Assembly (NCBI GenBank): GCA_022376515.1
Contig: WTXI01000002.1
Location: 434,001 to 498,000, forward strand
DNA from: Lactifluus volemus
Taxonomy: Eukaryota > Basidiomycota > Agaricomycetes > Russulales > Russulaceae
Direction of reading: 5' to 3'
DNA length: 64,000 nt
The notes under the pieces are model-generated. The model made no database searches, was not told the origin of the DNA, and was given only the letters and a program-made list of their open reading frames with translations. The position numbers and the translations under genes were made by a program. Below, piece after piece: positions 33,568 through 48,575 of this stretch. How positions within the stretch are numbered: the stretch's first letter is position 1; every line of letters starts with the position of its first letter.

Positions 33568-36500
33568 TATTGAGAGCCCCTAGAACCCTGAGAACCCCGA
33601 GCCTCCGCCTCAGCCTCCGCTTCCCACATTTTCATCAATGCTTCACCAAGTGCCCTTCCGAGGGCGCGTGACAGTGGGACAGGGACCGCGTTTCCGATCT
33701 GCCTCAGTTGCTGTACGAGGGGGTGTCAGAAGGTTAGCGTTACCTATCAGAGTGGAGCACATCCTCACATCTCCTATGATAGTGGATGGTCTGTTGCTGA
33801 CAGACAAAAATTTCCAGCTGTCCGGGAATCCCTGTGCCCGAGCACACTCCCGAACGCTGAGGACCCGCTTTTGCTGTCCCCAAGGGCGAGACTCGATAAG
33901 ATGTCCTGCGGCGTAGGCCAAGAGTTAAGAGACGGGGCGTACCGTGGGGTGGAGCACTGTTGAGCCCTGCGCATTAGGCTTCACCATCGTCATCGCCGTC
34001 CGGAAATGTGAATTGGCATCTACGCGGGAATACCTCACGTCCCTTTGACTTGAACGTCTTTCTTCGCGGTCTTTCTTCTCGATCGCTAGCTGGCGAGGCA
34101 GAGAACGCCAGTCAGCACCGGGCTTTATCGCAACGTTACACACTCTGTCGTCGTACGTCGCCGCCATAATCAGCTCGAGACCGTACTAAATACGCATCAA
34201 GAGTGATGGACGACTAACCGTTCGACGACGATTTGCGAGAAGCGGGCCGTATAGTGGAGTTCCACGTCCGCATCCTCTGTGATACCCTGGCGTGCGCGGG
34301 CTTGGTAGCGAGTGCGCGGTACGCTCGCGTACGGCACGCCGTCGGGATATCCTGAGAACATGTCGTCGTCGTCTTGCTCCCATATCGCCCGAGTCGAGAC
34401 TGCCTCGAAAGCGGGGATAGCCACCGCCGCTCGCCTCTTCATCTCCGCTCTATCTTCTCGCGTTGCCTCGATAACTGCGTGTGGGTTCTTCCTGCAAGTT
34501 TTCCAAATCCCCAAAAGACCCCGCATCATTAAAAAAAATCTATTAAAAGAGACGAGATACGTACCAATCAAACTTTGGCTGTAAGCAAGAGCCAGCAGCG
34601 GTAGCGTGTGTCAAGGTAAGCGATTGTGGACTGGCTCGACAGACGCTGAGATGGTCGAAACTTACTAGGTCTGAGATCGCGTCGTCTACGGTGACGGCGC
34701 GTAGAGGTGCACCACGATGAGGCCTGTCAGGATCACGGCCGACAGGCTCGAGTTTGAGGCCCGTATCAAGTTGCACGGTCCACTGCGTCGTCACAAACGC
34801 ATGCGTTGGTATGGGAAACTCTGGGAGCGGGAAACCTCGCCGCGCGCCCCAGAAGATGATCCGCGGCGATTCTGTGGTGACCCATACGCACCGGCTTGCA
34901 GGACGCTGAAACGCACTTGGTACCTTTATATCACAAGTTGGCGCGGTGCGTGTTCAGTTTTTTTTTTGTAAAACCCGGGGGGGAGGGGGGTCGACGTACC
35001 CAAGAGATGTGAGGCACGTAAGATAAATTTCACAACGCCGTGGACAACGGTGTTTCCTTTCTGTGGTCCCGCCTTGTTGATTTGTAGTTTGTGGTTTAGG
35101 AGGCCGAGTACGTTCTCGAGAAGGAAGAACTTGGGCTGATAAAACTCGACATACGACAGCATATTGCAGACCAAGGAGTTCCTGCGGTGTAAACAGCATG
35201 CGTCAGGGTGTGGTGACAAGAAATGCTGATATCTCAATCCTACCTCGGGTCGTCTGGTTGCTATTTTTCCTATGTTAGAGTCCAAGTTGCGGGTGAGTGG
35301 TGGCACAAACTTACGGGAAACCGGTTTGCGCCGCTGAAACCTTGACATGGCGGACCTACGCAACGTTCGGGTGAGGCACTACAAATGCCACAATTGTCAC
35401 TTACCTCCACAAATAAGGTCGACTTTTCCAGGCTTTGGTAATGGCTCGAGTAGTTCTCCATCTTCCAAGCTTTGCAACGGGGCTAAATTTTTACCATTGT
35501 AGACTTGAATGGCGTGGTCAAGAAGAAGGTTGCAGTCCTGATTGTACACCTTTGTATGTTGCTTGTTGTATCTGAAGCATAGAGTTAGCATTGCTGATTG
35601 TACAACCATGCATGACATGACATGGCCTACTTGAATGTCTGGGCAGCACTAGGTGCATACTCAATGGCCCATCTGGTCTTGACAACTTGTGACTCTCTAA
35701 CCCAATTGAGAGCCCACCAGCACCTAGAATACATTTGTAAGTTCAATATCATGCTGAAGGTGAAAGAAGAACCAGAGAAGAGCTCTAAAGCTTTAAGAGG
35801 CTTCTTTCTTTCTTCCTGCTTGGCCAGCATTGTGATATGCTCTTGATAACACTCTTCACAGTAAGAAAGGGTGGATGAGTCCATCAGTTGAAGCTCATCA
35901 AGAGCATCAGCTGTCATAAATGGTGGCCTGCTTGAGTAATTCTGGACATAAAAGTGATCCATATGACATAACCATGCTTCTAGATCATGAATGGTTGAGG
36001 GGTGTTGAACATAGCACTTTCCCATAACATTTTCAGCAGAAATACTTTCTGTCTTCAATGTAAAGTAAAGGTGATTCTAGATAATTTCATCAGTATAAAA
36101 ATAAGTTAGATTATTGGGTACCTACATCATCCCTCTTCCAGTCAGATGCCCTAAGGTTAGGTGTGATAAGGTCATCATAATGTTCTAGCTGTCTAACTTG
36201 CACTTGAATAGTTGAATGTTTTGTGCCAAAGCTTAGAACTTGAGAAATGATATAAGGGGCATCATAATCTTGATCATTAAGAATATAGACAAAGTCCTGT
36301 TCATGATAAGTTATGCCCAGATAAGAAAAACTGCCAAGGCCAAGAGTAGGTGTTTCAGACTCCTTTTTAGTATGCTGAGAGACACAGATAGTGCAAGGAT
36401 AAGTGGCCATCAAGTGAGAAGACATCTGGGTAGCTTCTATAAAGGCACCTAAATCTTCATTCCAGGTCATGCCACTTGAATAAAAGTTAGTAAAGATGTA

Positions 36501-38450
36501 CTGAGCATAATATATGTAAAATCCTTACTTGCAGTAAAATCTATTTGTTGCATCTTCTTTAGGTTCCCTTTCATCTTGAGCTAGCCAGTGCAGATTGCAC
36601 TTTTGAACAATAGAATCCAGGAGAACATCATCACAACAGTCCATAAGAAAAAGACTATTAGGGTGAGCAGCTTCTTGAAGTAGTGTCTTTGAGCCATGAG
36701 AAAGCCATTGCCCATGAAGATATTGCTGTCCTTCTCTCTCAAATAAATAATAAATCCTTACAAACCTATCTCAAAAAATGAGTAACAAAGCAATTGCATA
36801 AAAGATAAAGCTTTTCACCAGTACTCTGCCAGGTTATTAAGGCTCCGAGAGCTTGATGCTTGAGCATTACTTTCTCTTATCTTGTCAGGGTCTTCTCCAG
36901 GGAGCACAATAACAACTTCCCCAGGCTAAAATACAGTAGTTAATACAGGACCATTGCAAAGGACATAAAGGAAACTACCTTGTAGACGGTCTTTCCAATC
37001 CTGACAGCACCATAAATCGAGTCTGAGATTGGGTCTCCAATCCACTGATGATCGGAGAAGCACCATGCATCTCTCCCAAGTCTAAAGGGTATTTATATGA
37101 TTTGAGTCGCCGTAGCCCATAAGGTTGCACCACCTTAAAGCTCTGTTGAAACATAGCCATCGAGAGCGCGTGTACTTCTGGCGTCACCACAGTTTGCCGA
37201 GGACGAGTGGTATTTTCTGTCTGCCTAGATGAAGCCTGAGCAGTAGAGCCCGAGTAGATGTCTGTCTTAAGTAACTGATGAACCAGAGGGACGTGCGCCA
37301 GTTTAAGTCCATCATCGCTAAGATCTAAAAGTACGTCTTGTACGTAGGTCCTCTAAATTATGTCAACGCGGGCCACAATATCACAATGTACAACCTTACA
37401 GTGTCCTCAGAGAGTATGTCAGCCGTGGACAAGGGTCTACGCAACATAGCGTGCATGATTGGCACATCCCCCTTTACTTCCGGCGAGTGAAGAAACTGAG
37501 CAAGGGTAACACTTGGGTTTGCCAACGCTGAAGTGACGAGTAAATGAAGAACCCGGTGTTTCAACCAAAAGTCAAGAAAATATGGCCGATATAGTCTGGC
37601 AGGGGCGTCCAGGATGTACCAAGCAAACTTGGTCTTCAGGTATATCTTACTACGTGGAGAAAACGTTAGGTTGATTTGAATAATCTGAATTTAAATAAAT
37701 TCTCACGGGTCTAGACCATTATTTGCCGGGGAAAAGTGATGAACATTAAGCTCAAGTATTGGTGAGAGCCTAAATATCTGTGGAAGAGTACTGGCTTCAG
37801 ATTCGTCAACGCTGCTATCTTCATCCGTGCCCTCGTCAGTCCAAGCGCTGACAGAACCAGAGGCGCCACAACGTAGGCCACGCTTCAAGCGAAGCAGCTC
37901 CGCAATAGGAATGAGACGAAGAGTGTCCCAGTCATAGATAACAAAGTCGTCTAGCATTCGCACAGGTATGTCCTCTTCGTCGCACAGGTCATCAAGATCG
38001 GGTGGCGTTTCTCCAGGGAGAGGGTCAGCACTCTCAGTCAATTCATCGTCGGTCACGGTGTAGAAGGTTTCGCCTTTCTACCGGTCAGCAAGTCACCGAT
38101 TGTAGCGATGTGGGACACACCGTGAACGCGGGCATGATGAGATGGGACATGATCGTCACTCGGAGCATGATCTACATTCCGAAATAGCCGGTGCTTCCAG
38201 CTCCCAAGAGGTGGGAGAAGAACTTCAACGCGTGTTGAAGGGATGCTGTGCGATAAATTAGATTCGAACTGAAAGGAAACATCGACTTGATGTGGGCGCA
38301 CCCTGTAATTTTCCCGATCCGCTTTTTTTTCGCTGAACTGGAGGGCCCCAAACCTGACGGCTCCTCTCTGGATGTACGTTTCTGAGGCGATGACTCCCGT
38401 GGGCGTGATGTGATCAGGACGACGGGCTCAAGACGTGGGAGATGCGACAT
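33568..38450 (-). CDS. DNMT1-type DNA (cytosine-5) methyltransferase
   Basis: Minus-strand gene of many exons. From the N-terminus: a replication-foci-type segment (RMLDDFVIYDWDTLRLIPI near 37,930), a first BAH region (SIYGAVRIGKTVYK near 36,980-37,030), a second BAH (FVYILNDQDYDAPYI near 36,270), then the catalytic domain with motif I (ALELFSG, then AGGLSIGLE after a 49-nt intron), motif IV (GGPPCQGFSGANRF), motif VI (FFLLENVLG), motif VIII (GAYGSPQNRR) and motifs IX-X (SVRECARAQGFPDSW, RQIGNAVPVPLSRALG). This is the RFD-BAH-BAH-MTase order of DNMT1 homologues, which maintain CpG methylation. Two apparent one-base deletions break the frame, near 35,693 just after motif I and near 34,861 after motif VIII. 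The middle exons lie in a CpG-free block. Confidence 0.85.
35515..36845. other. CpG-free block of 1,331 bp
   Basis: No CG dinucleotide occurs between the CG at 35,513-35,514 and the CG at 36,846-36,847. The block covers DNMT exons for the second BAH domain and motif I plus their introns. Flanking exons of the same gene have many CpGs. Confidence 0.9.
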
Positions 38451-38562
38451 GGACGAGTTAATGAAACAATACAGTAGCGGCTGAAGTCGGCTTCAACTGA
38501 ACGCGTCCTGTCACACACCCTGTCACGGCCACACGGACGCGTCTTTTTGAGCAACCCTTGCC

Positions 38563-41381
<2,819 letters not shown>

Positions 41382-41766
41382 CACGCTCGCTTTCTTGGTC
41401 CTTGAGCCGCTGCTTGTTTTTGCTGTTTTTTTTATGTATCCGTCCTACACCCTAACTATCGCTGTCGCACTGTTGTTCGAGGTATACCTGTATTTCAATT
41501 TACACGTCGCTTGCTGAACATTGGAACCAAGAATCGATGATGGACACAATATATATGTGGGTAAAGCGCAACTACCAGATTGCTGAGCCTAACTGGAGTA
41601 GGTATCTACGAGTATCAGATCCGAATAAAATGTTTTGTGGGGTAGAATCTTTACGCTAATAAAAATGATGAAGAAGGTTCGTTAGTCAACAAAGAACTGA
41701 AAAAGATTTCTTGTTCACGTCGATCATACAATTAACCACTTGAGCAAGGAAGAAGCGCCAGGCGCG
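41382..41766. other. convergent intergenic
   Basis: 3' regions of MCM7 and KEX2. No gene, no clear repeat. Confidence 0.6.
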
Positions 41767-44635
41767 TCATCGCGTCTGAGACGCGTGTTCCCAGCTCCCA
41801 TCTCCGCTCCCACTCCCACTCCCGCTCCCGCTAGGGCTAGGAGGATCTCTACTACTACTCGGCCCCTCCTTCCTCTCCGGTTCGTCGTGGTACGCCTCGT
41901 GGCCCTGCGTCGGTGCCATCCGTGGCGTATTCGGATTTTCATCGTCCAAGAAACCCTCGTGGAACCCGAGTCCGCCGCCTCCGCCGCTAGGCGAACTAGC
42001 ACGGAGACCCGTATTCTCATCCACGTCATCCTCATCGTCTTCCTCGTATTCCCCAAACGCGTCGTACAGCTCCTTTGTTCGTGGCGGCGCGCGCCCACCG
42101 CGCTGAATCGTGCCGAGCGCAAAGTCGTCCCCGGGTAGCGCGCTGTATTGATCTCCGGCAGCGCGGCGACGGCGCACGGCGCGTCGGCAGAGGAAGACGC
42201 CCGCGAGGACGCCAAAGAGGATGACGATCCCCGCTGCACCAAAGACCCATTTCTGGTTCGAGACGAGGGTAGACATGTCGGAGAACCAGCCTTCGTCGGC
42301 GGTTGGTACCATTGAGCCACTGGCAGTCGCGGTCGGGAACGGTTTTGTGCTATCGCTGCCGTCGTCAAATGCTGGTTTGCTCGCTTCGCCCTCGGCCGAG
42401 CCATGGTTTCCTGGGAGATGATCTGTAGGCTTTGTATGTGCTTTGGTCGTGGTGCTCGGTTGCTCAGTTGATGGCCCATTGACACTTGGGATGGAAGGGA
42501 GGACATTTACAGACGTGGAAAGCTCGTAATCACGTGCGATAGATGAATCAATGGTCGAGCCAAAAAGGGAAAGTTGCCAGCCAAGGAAATTGCCGGTACG
42601 ATTCTCAGCGCCAATGTCTGAGACTCGGATTGTCCAGTCACCCCGCGGATCCTCATCCCTGTACGTATGGGTACTCCAGCTCAACACAAAAAGACGAAAG
42701 CTTACCAATGCTTGACGCTCATAAAGCGCCACGCTGGAAACCCGTCTGTGTCCATGTCAAGACGACGCCGTGCGGCGAGGATGCTCTTAATGCCGTTAGG
42801 ACTTGTGATCTCGACCTCGACATCACCACGACGGTCATGCGTGATCCACACACGCACGGTGACGTGTTCCAGTAATTCAAAGTTATTCAGTTCCAAATCT
42901 TCCTCGGTTATCGTGATGGTGCTTGTGATACCACCATCGACGATAGGTGACCCCCAACCATGTCGCCGGTTGAGTTCGATGTGCCGTCTCCTATTTGCAC
43001 CGCAGGGAGTTCAACCAGGCCTGTGGCTTTACAGTCTCCCATTTTTGTGCAGCCATGACGAATTCATAGCCATTCAGGCGACCGTAACCGTACTTGTACG
43101 AGAAAGGTCGACCTACTGCCGTCCTGTCCCAGTCAGGATCATCTATGTTGACGACTTCAGCCGTGCGGACGGCGAGATGCTGGAGGTCACGCCAAGTGAG
43201 GTCTGGGCTGGGTGAGGCTCAATCAATGTCATCATGGCGTACGCTTAAGAGCTGCAGGCCGTACCGGACAGAAAGTGCGAGAGCAAAGACCCCAGCGGCG
43301 TTGGGTGCTGCGGCAGAGGTACCACCATGCGTGGTGGAACATGCAGACTGACCCTTATCCGTGGTTATCTTTTCAAACACAGGTCAACAAGCAAGGCTAA
43401 GCAGAGGAAATTGGACGAACAATGTGATTGCCACTCCCTGAGCTATAGGCCACAACGAGGTTCGCAGCGCACGATTCAGAGTAGATAGGATGTAGACCCT
43501 TGTAATCGATAGCGGCGACGGTGATGGAATAGATACTATTTGTATATCCGTCAAAGTTGCACTGGTCACCATACGCGGCACCATTGCCACTAGCAAAGAC
43601 GTAAATGGATCCCCTGCCTCCACGGCCATTCTTGATCCCGTTCACTATCGCACTCTCAATGATGTAGCTTGGGCTCTCCATGGACTTGCCGTCATCGGGT
43701 GGGCCCCATGAGCAACTGTAGATGGACGTATTCTGGTATTTGAGGTTGAGAGCAGCAGCCTCATCTACGTCAGTGATGGCGCCGGAAGGATGCGGATACC
43801 CGCGACTTTTGAATCATACGCGATCCCCACACCGCAGGCTCATTTTTCACAGCGGCAACCTGGCCTGCGCAGCGCGTGCCGTGGTGATCTTCAGCTAGTT
43901 TAGGTGTGGGTAAGTCTTCATGGTCGTTGTAATCGTACGAGCCAGGTGCCCACTACAAATTGGGGGGATCAGAGGACGAAGGCAAGATGTGAGACAGAGT
44001 GAAACACTCACAAAATTGTCAGCGAGATCTTCATGGTCATAGTCTAACCCATCGTCCACGATTGCTGTTACAACGCCAGCGCCCGTGATGCCCATATCCC
44101 ACAGCCTTGTCACGTTCATCATGTGCTCGGGGAACTCCTCATTGACAAGATGCCATTGCTGCAAAAATAGCGGATCCTGAATATCAAGCCGGTCTACAAC
44201 AGCCTGTGCAAGCGGATGTTTCGAAGAATCATTTCCAGGACGAATAGGTGGAGGCGCACGTTTTGCACGCTGGCGGAGTTCCTGACGGGCAAGGTACTTC
44301 ACAGAGGCTGCCATGCGATGCGCTATGTGAGCGTCGGGATCCCTTGCGGAGAGGGAAGTCCGGAGGGCATTGAGGGTAGAAAATATGGGATCTCTTGTTT
44401 CACCGCGACTGCCGAGGGATGTCGAGGGATGTCGTTTTGGGGCGCGGACTACCCAGAGGTTATCGAGTTCGCCTGCGCGCTCGACGACCTGCACGCCGAG
44501 CCGCCCGGCGACCTGTGATAGTGAGGAGCCGACATAGGGATCAAGTTCCAATACGTAATAGTCGTAATCTCGAAAGGAATACCTAAGAGCCCAGACAGAA
44601 TGAAGAACGAAAAGGAGGGGGAACAGCAACCACAT
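41767..44635 (-). CDS. KEX2: kexin (KEX2), Golgi prohormone-convertase-type serine protease
   Basis: The start at 44,635 gives a signal peptide (MWLLFPLLFVLHSVWA); a longer frame to 44,680 begins with GTG. A prodomain ends in a basic RQRAKR-type site. The S8 catalytic triad is visible: Asp in AIVDDGLDYDHEDL, His in DHHGTRCAG, Ser in HGGTSAAAP (about 43,318), with oxyanion SCSWGPPDDG. The P domain (ELLEHVTVRVWITHDRRGD, GNFLGWQLSLFGS) follows, then a Ser/Thr/Lys-rich stem, one membrane span (VFGAAGIVILFGVLAGVFLC) and an acidic cytosolic tail. Kexin cleaves after dibasic sites in the late Golgi. Frame breaks near 43,839, 43,785, 43,015 and 42,955 each look like one missing base. Confidence 0.9.
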
Positions 44636-44731
44636 GATGGTGAAGAGAAACCAGAGCAGGAAAGTGTGTTTGCTCGCCACCGCCGCTGTGATTTGATTAG
44701 GTAATCCATTTAGAAATAAATTTATTTCATT

Positions 44732-47700
44732 TTATGCTAATCCATATGCGATATCTCTCTGGCCATCCTCCTCTTCCTCCTCAACATACCAGCTTTCAAT
44801 CGTATACTCCCGTACAGGCACCTTGGTCGCTATCGTTTTCCCCTGGCTGTTACCTACCTGCACCGCTTCTATATTCCCGACGTAATCAGCTAGGCGCTTG
44901 CGAATTATCTCCGCGGATCGAGATACACCGTCGGGCGTGAGGCCTTTGAGTAAGCTGCTCTGCTCGTACCAAGCAAATGAGCAGACGTGTCATAATTTCA
45001 TAAAAGTAATGCAAAAGGCATACATTCTCATCGACGGCCACCGCAATCTGTGCTTGCCCGTGCTCATCTTGCAGCCGTAAAAACAGATGGAACATGCTCT
45101 CCCATCCCGGTGCTGTTCCTTCTGATGCAGTACATGCAACGCACGTGTCTGTGCCCGGAGGAACCCTGTACATATATGCCTCAGCACCCTCCTGGCGATC
45201 GTGCCTAAAATAACGATTAAAAAATCTTACTTCTTGGAGCAGGAATTGCAACATCGAACGATGCAGTCTTCCAATCGCAAGGGGAATATCCCAACAACGC
45301 GCGCACGAACCCGGAACTTGTTTATCGGCTCGCTGCTTTTCAAAACGTGCGCGATAGTAGTGAAGCTTTCGGTCCGTTTTGCCACTGCCGCCTTTCCCAG
45401 TTCCCATCGCTTCTTCCGTCTGAATGCGGCGAGAGATCAATTGGCAGTCTGAGGGTTCCAACGAAACAAAGGAGGCAAAACGTACTCCAGCAATCTTCCC
45501 AGTTGTTCGTTAGGACTATTCACGTTCAGTTTGTGGATGAGACGATCGGGGCCCCCAATCCGACCCACGACCTTGCCGGCACCCATCATACGCTCAATCA
45601 GCCGCATATGCTTGACAACGAAGAATCCGCCAGGATCCATCTTTTCTGCCATCTTGCTCTGCTGGCCTTGCAGTTCAAGGGTCACAATCCGTCTCGGTAG
45701 CTCGCGGCTCCACAACCCCATCGGTGGTGTGGCGAGATCATCGCGTTCCGTATAATCGGTAATATATACAGTGGAGGTGCTGTTGCGTTATATTCCGCAT
45801 GTAGGACCTGGGTACCTTAGAACTCAGCCACGAAAACACAACAACACAAAAGAGTCGCCCACTCGACAGTACAGTCAACGATGGACTGAAGCTCTACTTC
45901 GCTGAATAGCTTGTGCGGAAACACGTAGGATTCCCGTCATTCTCCTCCCACACCTTCTTCCGCCTGTCAACAGCGTGGGAGTGACCGCCCTGTTAACCGG
46001 AAGAACAAACAGGGCTATAACTGGGAGGGGGTACGCACTGAAGCAGCGCTTGTAGGTGGGGACACGTATCCACATCAGCAACGGAAAGCTTCCGCGCTTT
46101 GTCCGCCTCCGAGAATGATCCCTCGATGTAACCAGCGCTTCCGACCTTCATCCGCACGTTGTCTAGTGACCAGTACTCGCCCGGTTTCATCCGCTTCGCG
46201 AGCGCAACGGCCTTGTCTCGCCACATCTCGATGCGCAGCACGCGGTCAGCAAGAGACGCAGGACACCACTCGTTGCTATGCTCCACGAACGCGCCCGCTT
46301 TGGACGTATAATCCGTCACGTAAATGCTGTAAATGTCGGCGATATGGTTTGAATGCCCATGCAAAATCTGCCTCCCCGGTCAAAATTGGTATGAAATTCT
46401 ATAATGCGTTGCATGGCGTACGGACCTCTACGGTGCAATTGAAGTACCCGCGCGGCTCCCGTTGGGGATCGGCTTCTCTGATGAGCAGGTGCTGACGATG
46501 AACCGGTCTCTTCTCTGCGGCTACAACCGGACCGCCACCGATTTGGACTGCTGTACCTAGGCGCTCGGCGCGAGTCCGTTGTACCGCTGCCCACCACCTG
46601 GCCAGCTGCGCACAATACTCCTTCTCCTCTCGTACCACTTGCCAGTTGAGTGGATTGTAAGACCGGTGACTGTTAAGGTCAGGATCTGGTTGTGATATCT
46701 TCCCTGTGGCGGGGTCGTATATTGCCCATTGCATCGTGTTTGCGTAACAGGTTCCAGTAAGGTTGTCCTGCCACGTTTGGATCTGGGGGTATATCTTTAG
46801 CGCAGTAGCTTATCTACACAGCGGTCATATATATATCACCTTGACGTGACGCAATAGGACAACATCCCCTCGTTTTGTGTTCGGAAGCCACTGTTCCACT
46901 CTCATGAAACAGTTGACCTTGATGCCCGCACTGGCCGTGTAAAGAACGCCACCGAACGAGTCGAGCACAGAAGGATCAAGTAAAGAGAAAGTAGTACACC
47001 AGTCTAAGAATGTCATGTCATGAGTGACAAGGTGTCATTGGGATATAGCTCCTACCGCCTGTTTGGGATCTCGCGGGTTCCTTGTTGACCGAGGACACCA
47101 CCCCGATCATGGACGTCTTGGCCCCAACTCTGATTTCCGAGAGAGCTGTGTACGGCCACTACGAAAAGGTTCGTCGAAAAAATGATGATGTATCCTCACG
47201 ACGAATTACTCACCCCATTAACGATCAACCCTGCTCGCATGCCCAGCGCGGGGTCATCACCATTTGATTCTGTCTCCTCGGCGCAGTTTCCGGTGCTACC
47301 ACATCTTCAGCTAATCTCGTTCGCTGGTTCCCCGATTGACACTTGTGGGTTGTTCAGGCGATGGGTCGATCAGCATGGAGGAGACGTTGGCATCTTCTAG
47401 CTCGGTCTGACGATCATCGCCTCCACAGGTATCCGCATGAGTATCCTAGTCCCAGCAGTGGTTGGGCTAGTGGGCATGATATCGGCGCGCATAGAGGAAA
47501 CCTCTGCTATCGTGGAAGGCGAAGCAGCGGCTGACGCTGCATGCCTTTTCAATTCTCCCCTTTTCTTCTTTCGATTCGACTTTTCTGAGGAAGGTAGAAT
47601 TGACTTTCCGTCCGTCTCTGAAGATATGTCTCTTGCATAGGCAATACAGCGGCAGAGGAACTAGCGCTGAGGGAGCGTTAAGGATAGCGAGATCAACGGG

Positions 47701-48481
47701 TGTACTCCGCTCATGGGAAGGCGCGGTTCTATATGCATATGTCGCTGCACTCTGACATTGTTCAGTGGCATGTGGCAACTTTCGTAAGGTCTGCAAGGCC
47801 TCGGTGACCGTGAAGGTTCAGCATCATCTGTGATTTCGGAGTGATTTGTGTGAGTTGGAGATGTCGTAATGGAGCCGCTTGAGGTGGGGGTTTGCAAGCC
47901 AAGAGAGCTTTGCCCGAGACCAGAGTGAGCATCGCCTGGAGGCGGCGTGGAGAACCATCCCATGTCGGAAGTATCGCGATTCATCTTTCTCTTCTTGGAC
48001 TTGCTTGAATTGGCGTCTACATGGACCAAATAGTCACGATTCATACACGCAGAAGTATGATAATGCTCACTATGTCCTGGCCAGATGTGAAACAGTTTCC
48101 CCTTTTCGCCCTGAGGGCCCGCTCTCGACACGAGCAGTACAGTTATGCCCTCTCGAAAGCGGAGCATAACTTGTAAATGTGAAGGAGCGCCGGTGCGTGG
48201 CATAAACTGAGCGCCTTGAAGCGATATTTGTAGATGGTCGCCTACAAGAAGCTCAAGCCTCTTTTGTAGCTTTTTTCAATATGGACATCCAGATAAGCGG
48301 CCTTTGCCTTTGACTTTGGACGGATATCGACGGTGTACTGATTGTCCCTGGGATTTATTGAGAATATGCGACCCTCGATGTAGCTTCCTGGGATATCAAT
48401 GTCGCCTTCGAGTATATCCGAAGCATATTTACGCGATTCAAAGGGGTTGGTAGATTCTGGTTGGGAGCGCTTACCCTTCAT
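44732..48481 (-). CDS. POT1-like telomere end-binding protein
   Basis: Minus-strand multi-exon gene. An N-terminal segment (YIEGRIFSINPRDNQYTVDI) looks like an extra OB fold. After a Ser/Pro linker comes the Telo_bind-type OB (SEIRVGAKTSMIGVVSSV, then FMRVEQWLPNTKRGDVVLLR), then the second POT1 OB (HSNHIADIYSIYVTDYTSKA, YWSLDNVRMKV, GYIEGSFSEADKARKL). A third OB-like part (GLWSRELPRRIVTLELQG) follows, then a C-terminal domain with CARC and CVAC cysteine pairs, ending REYTIESWYVEEEEED before the stop at 44,732. POT1 binds the single-stranded G-overhang and blocks its recognition as damage. Some frame conflicts (for example near 48,240) again fit one missing base. The start ATG at 48,481 is provisional. 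Confidence 0.8.
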
Positions 48482-48575
48482 CAAGTCAGAGCGGTCAGTG
48501 AAGGACGCGTCGCGTCTTACTTAGCACGTGTCTTGGGGAACACCCAGAACGGGACATCGGACACCCCTCACACCC

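Noticed and set aside
35515..36845. Classical ascomycete repeat-induced point mutation as the cause of CpG loss
   Set aside because: The frames are open, the segment is not seen as a repeat in this window, and CpA is still frequent; the loss is specific to CpG.
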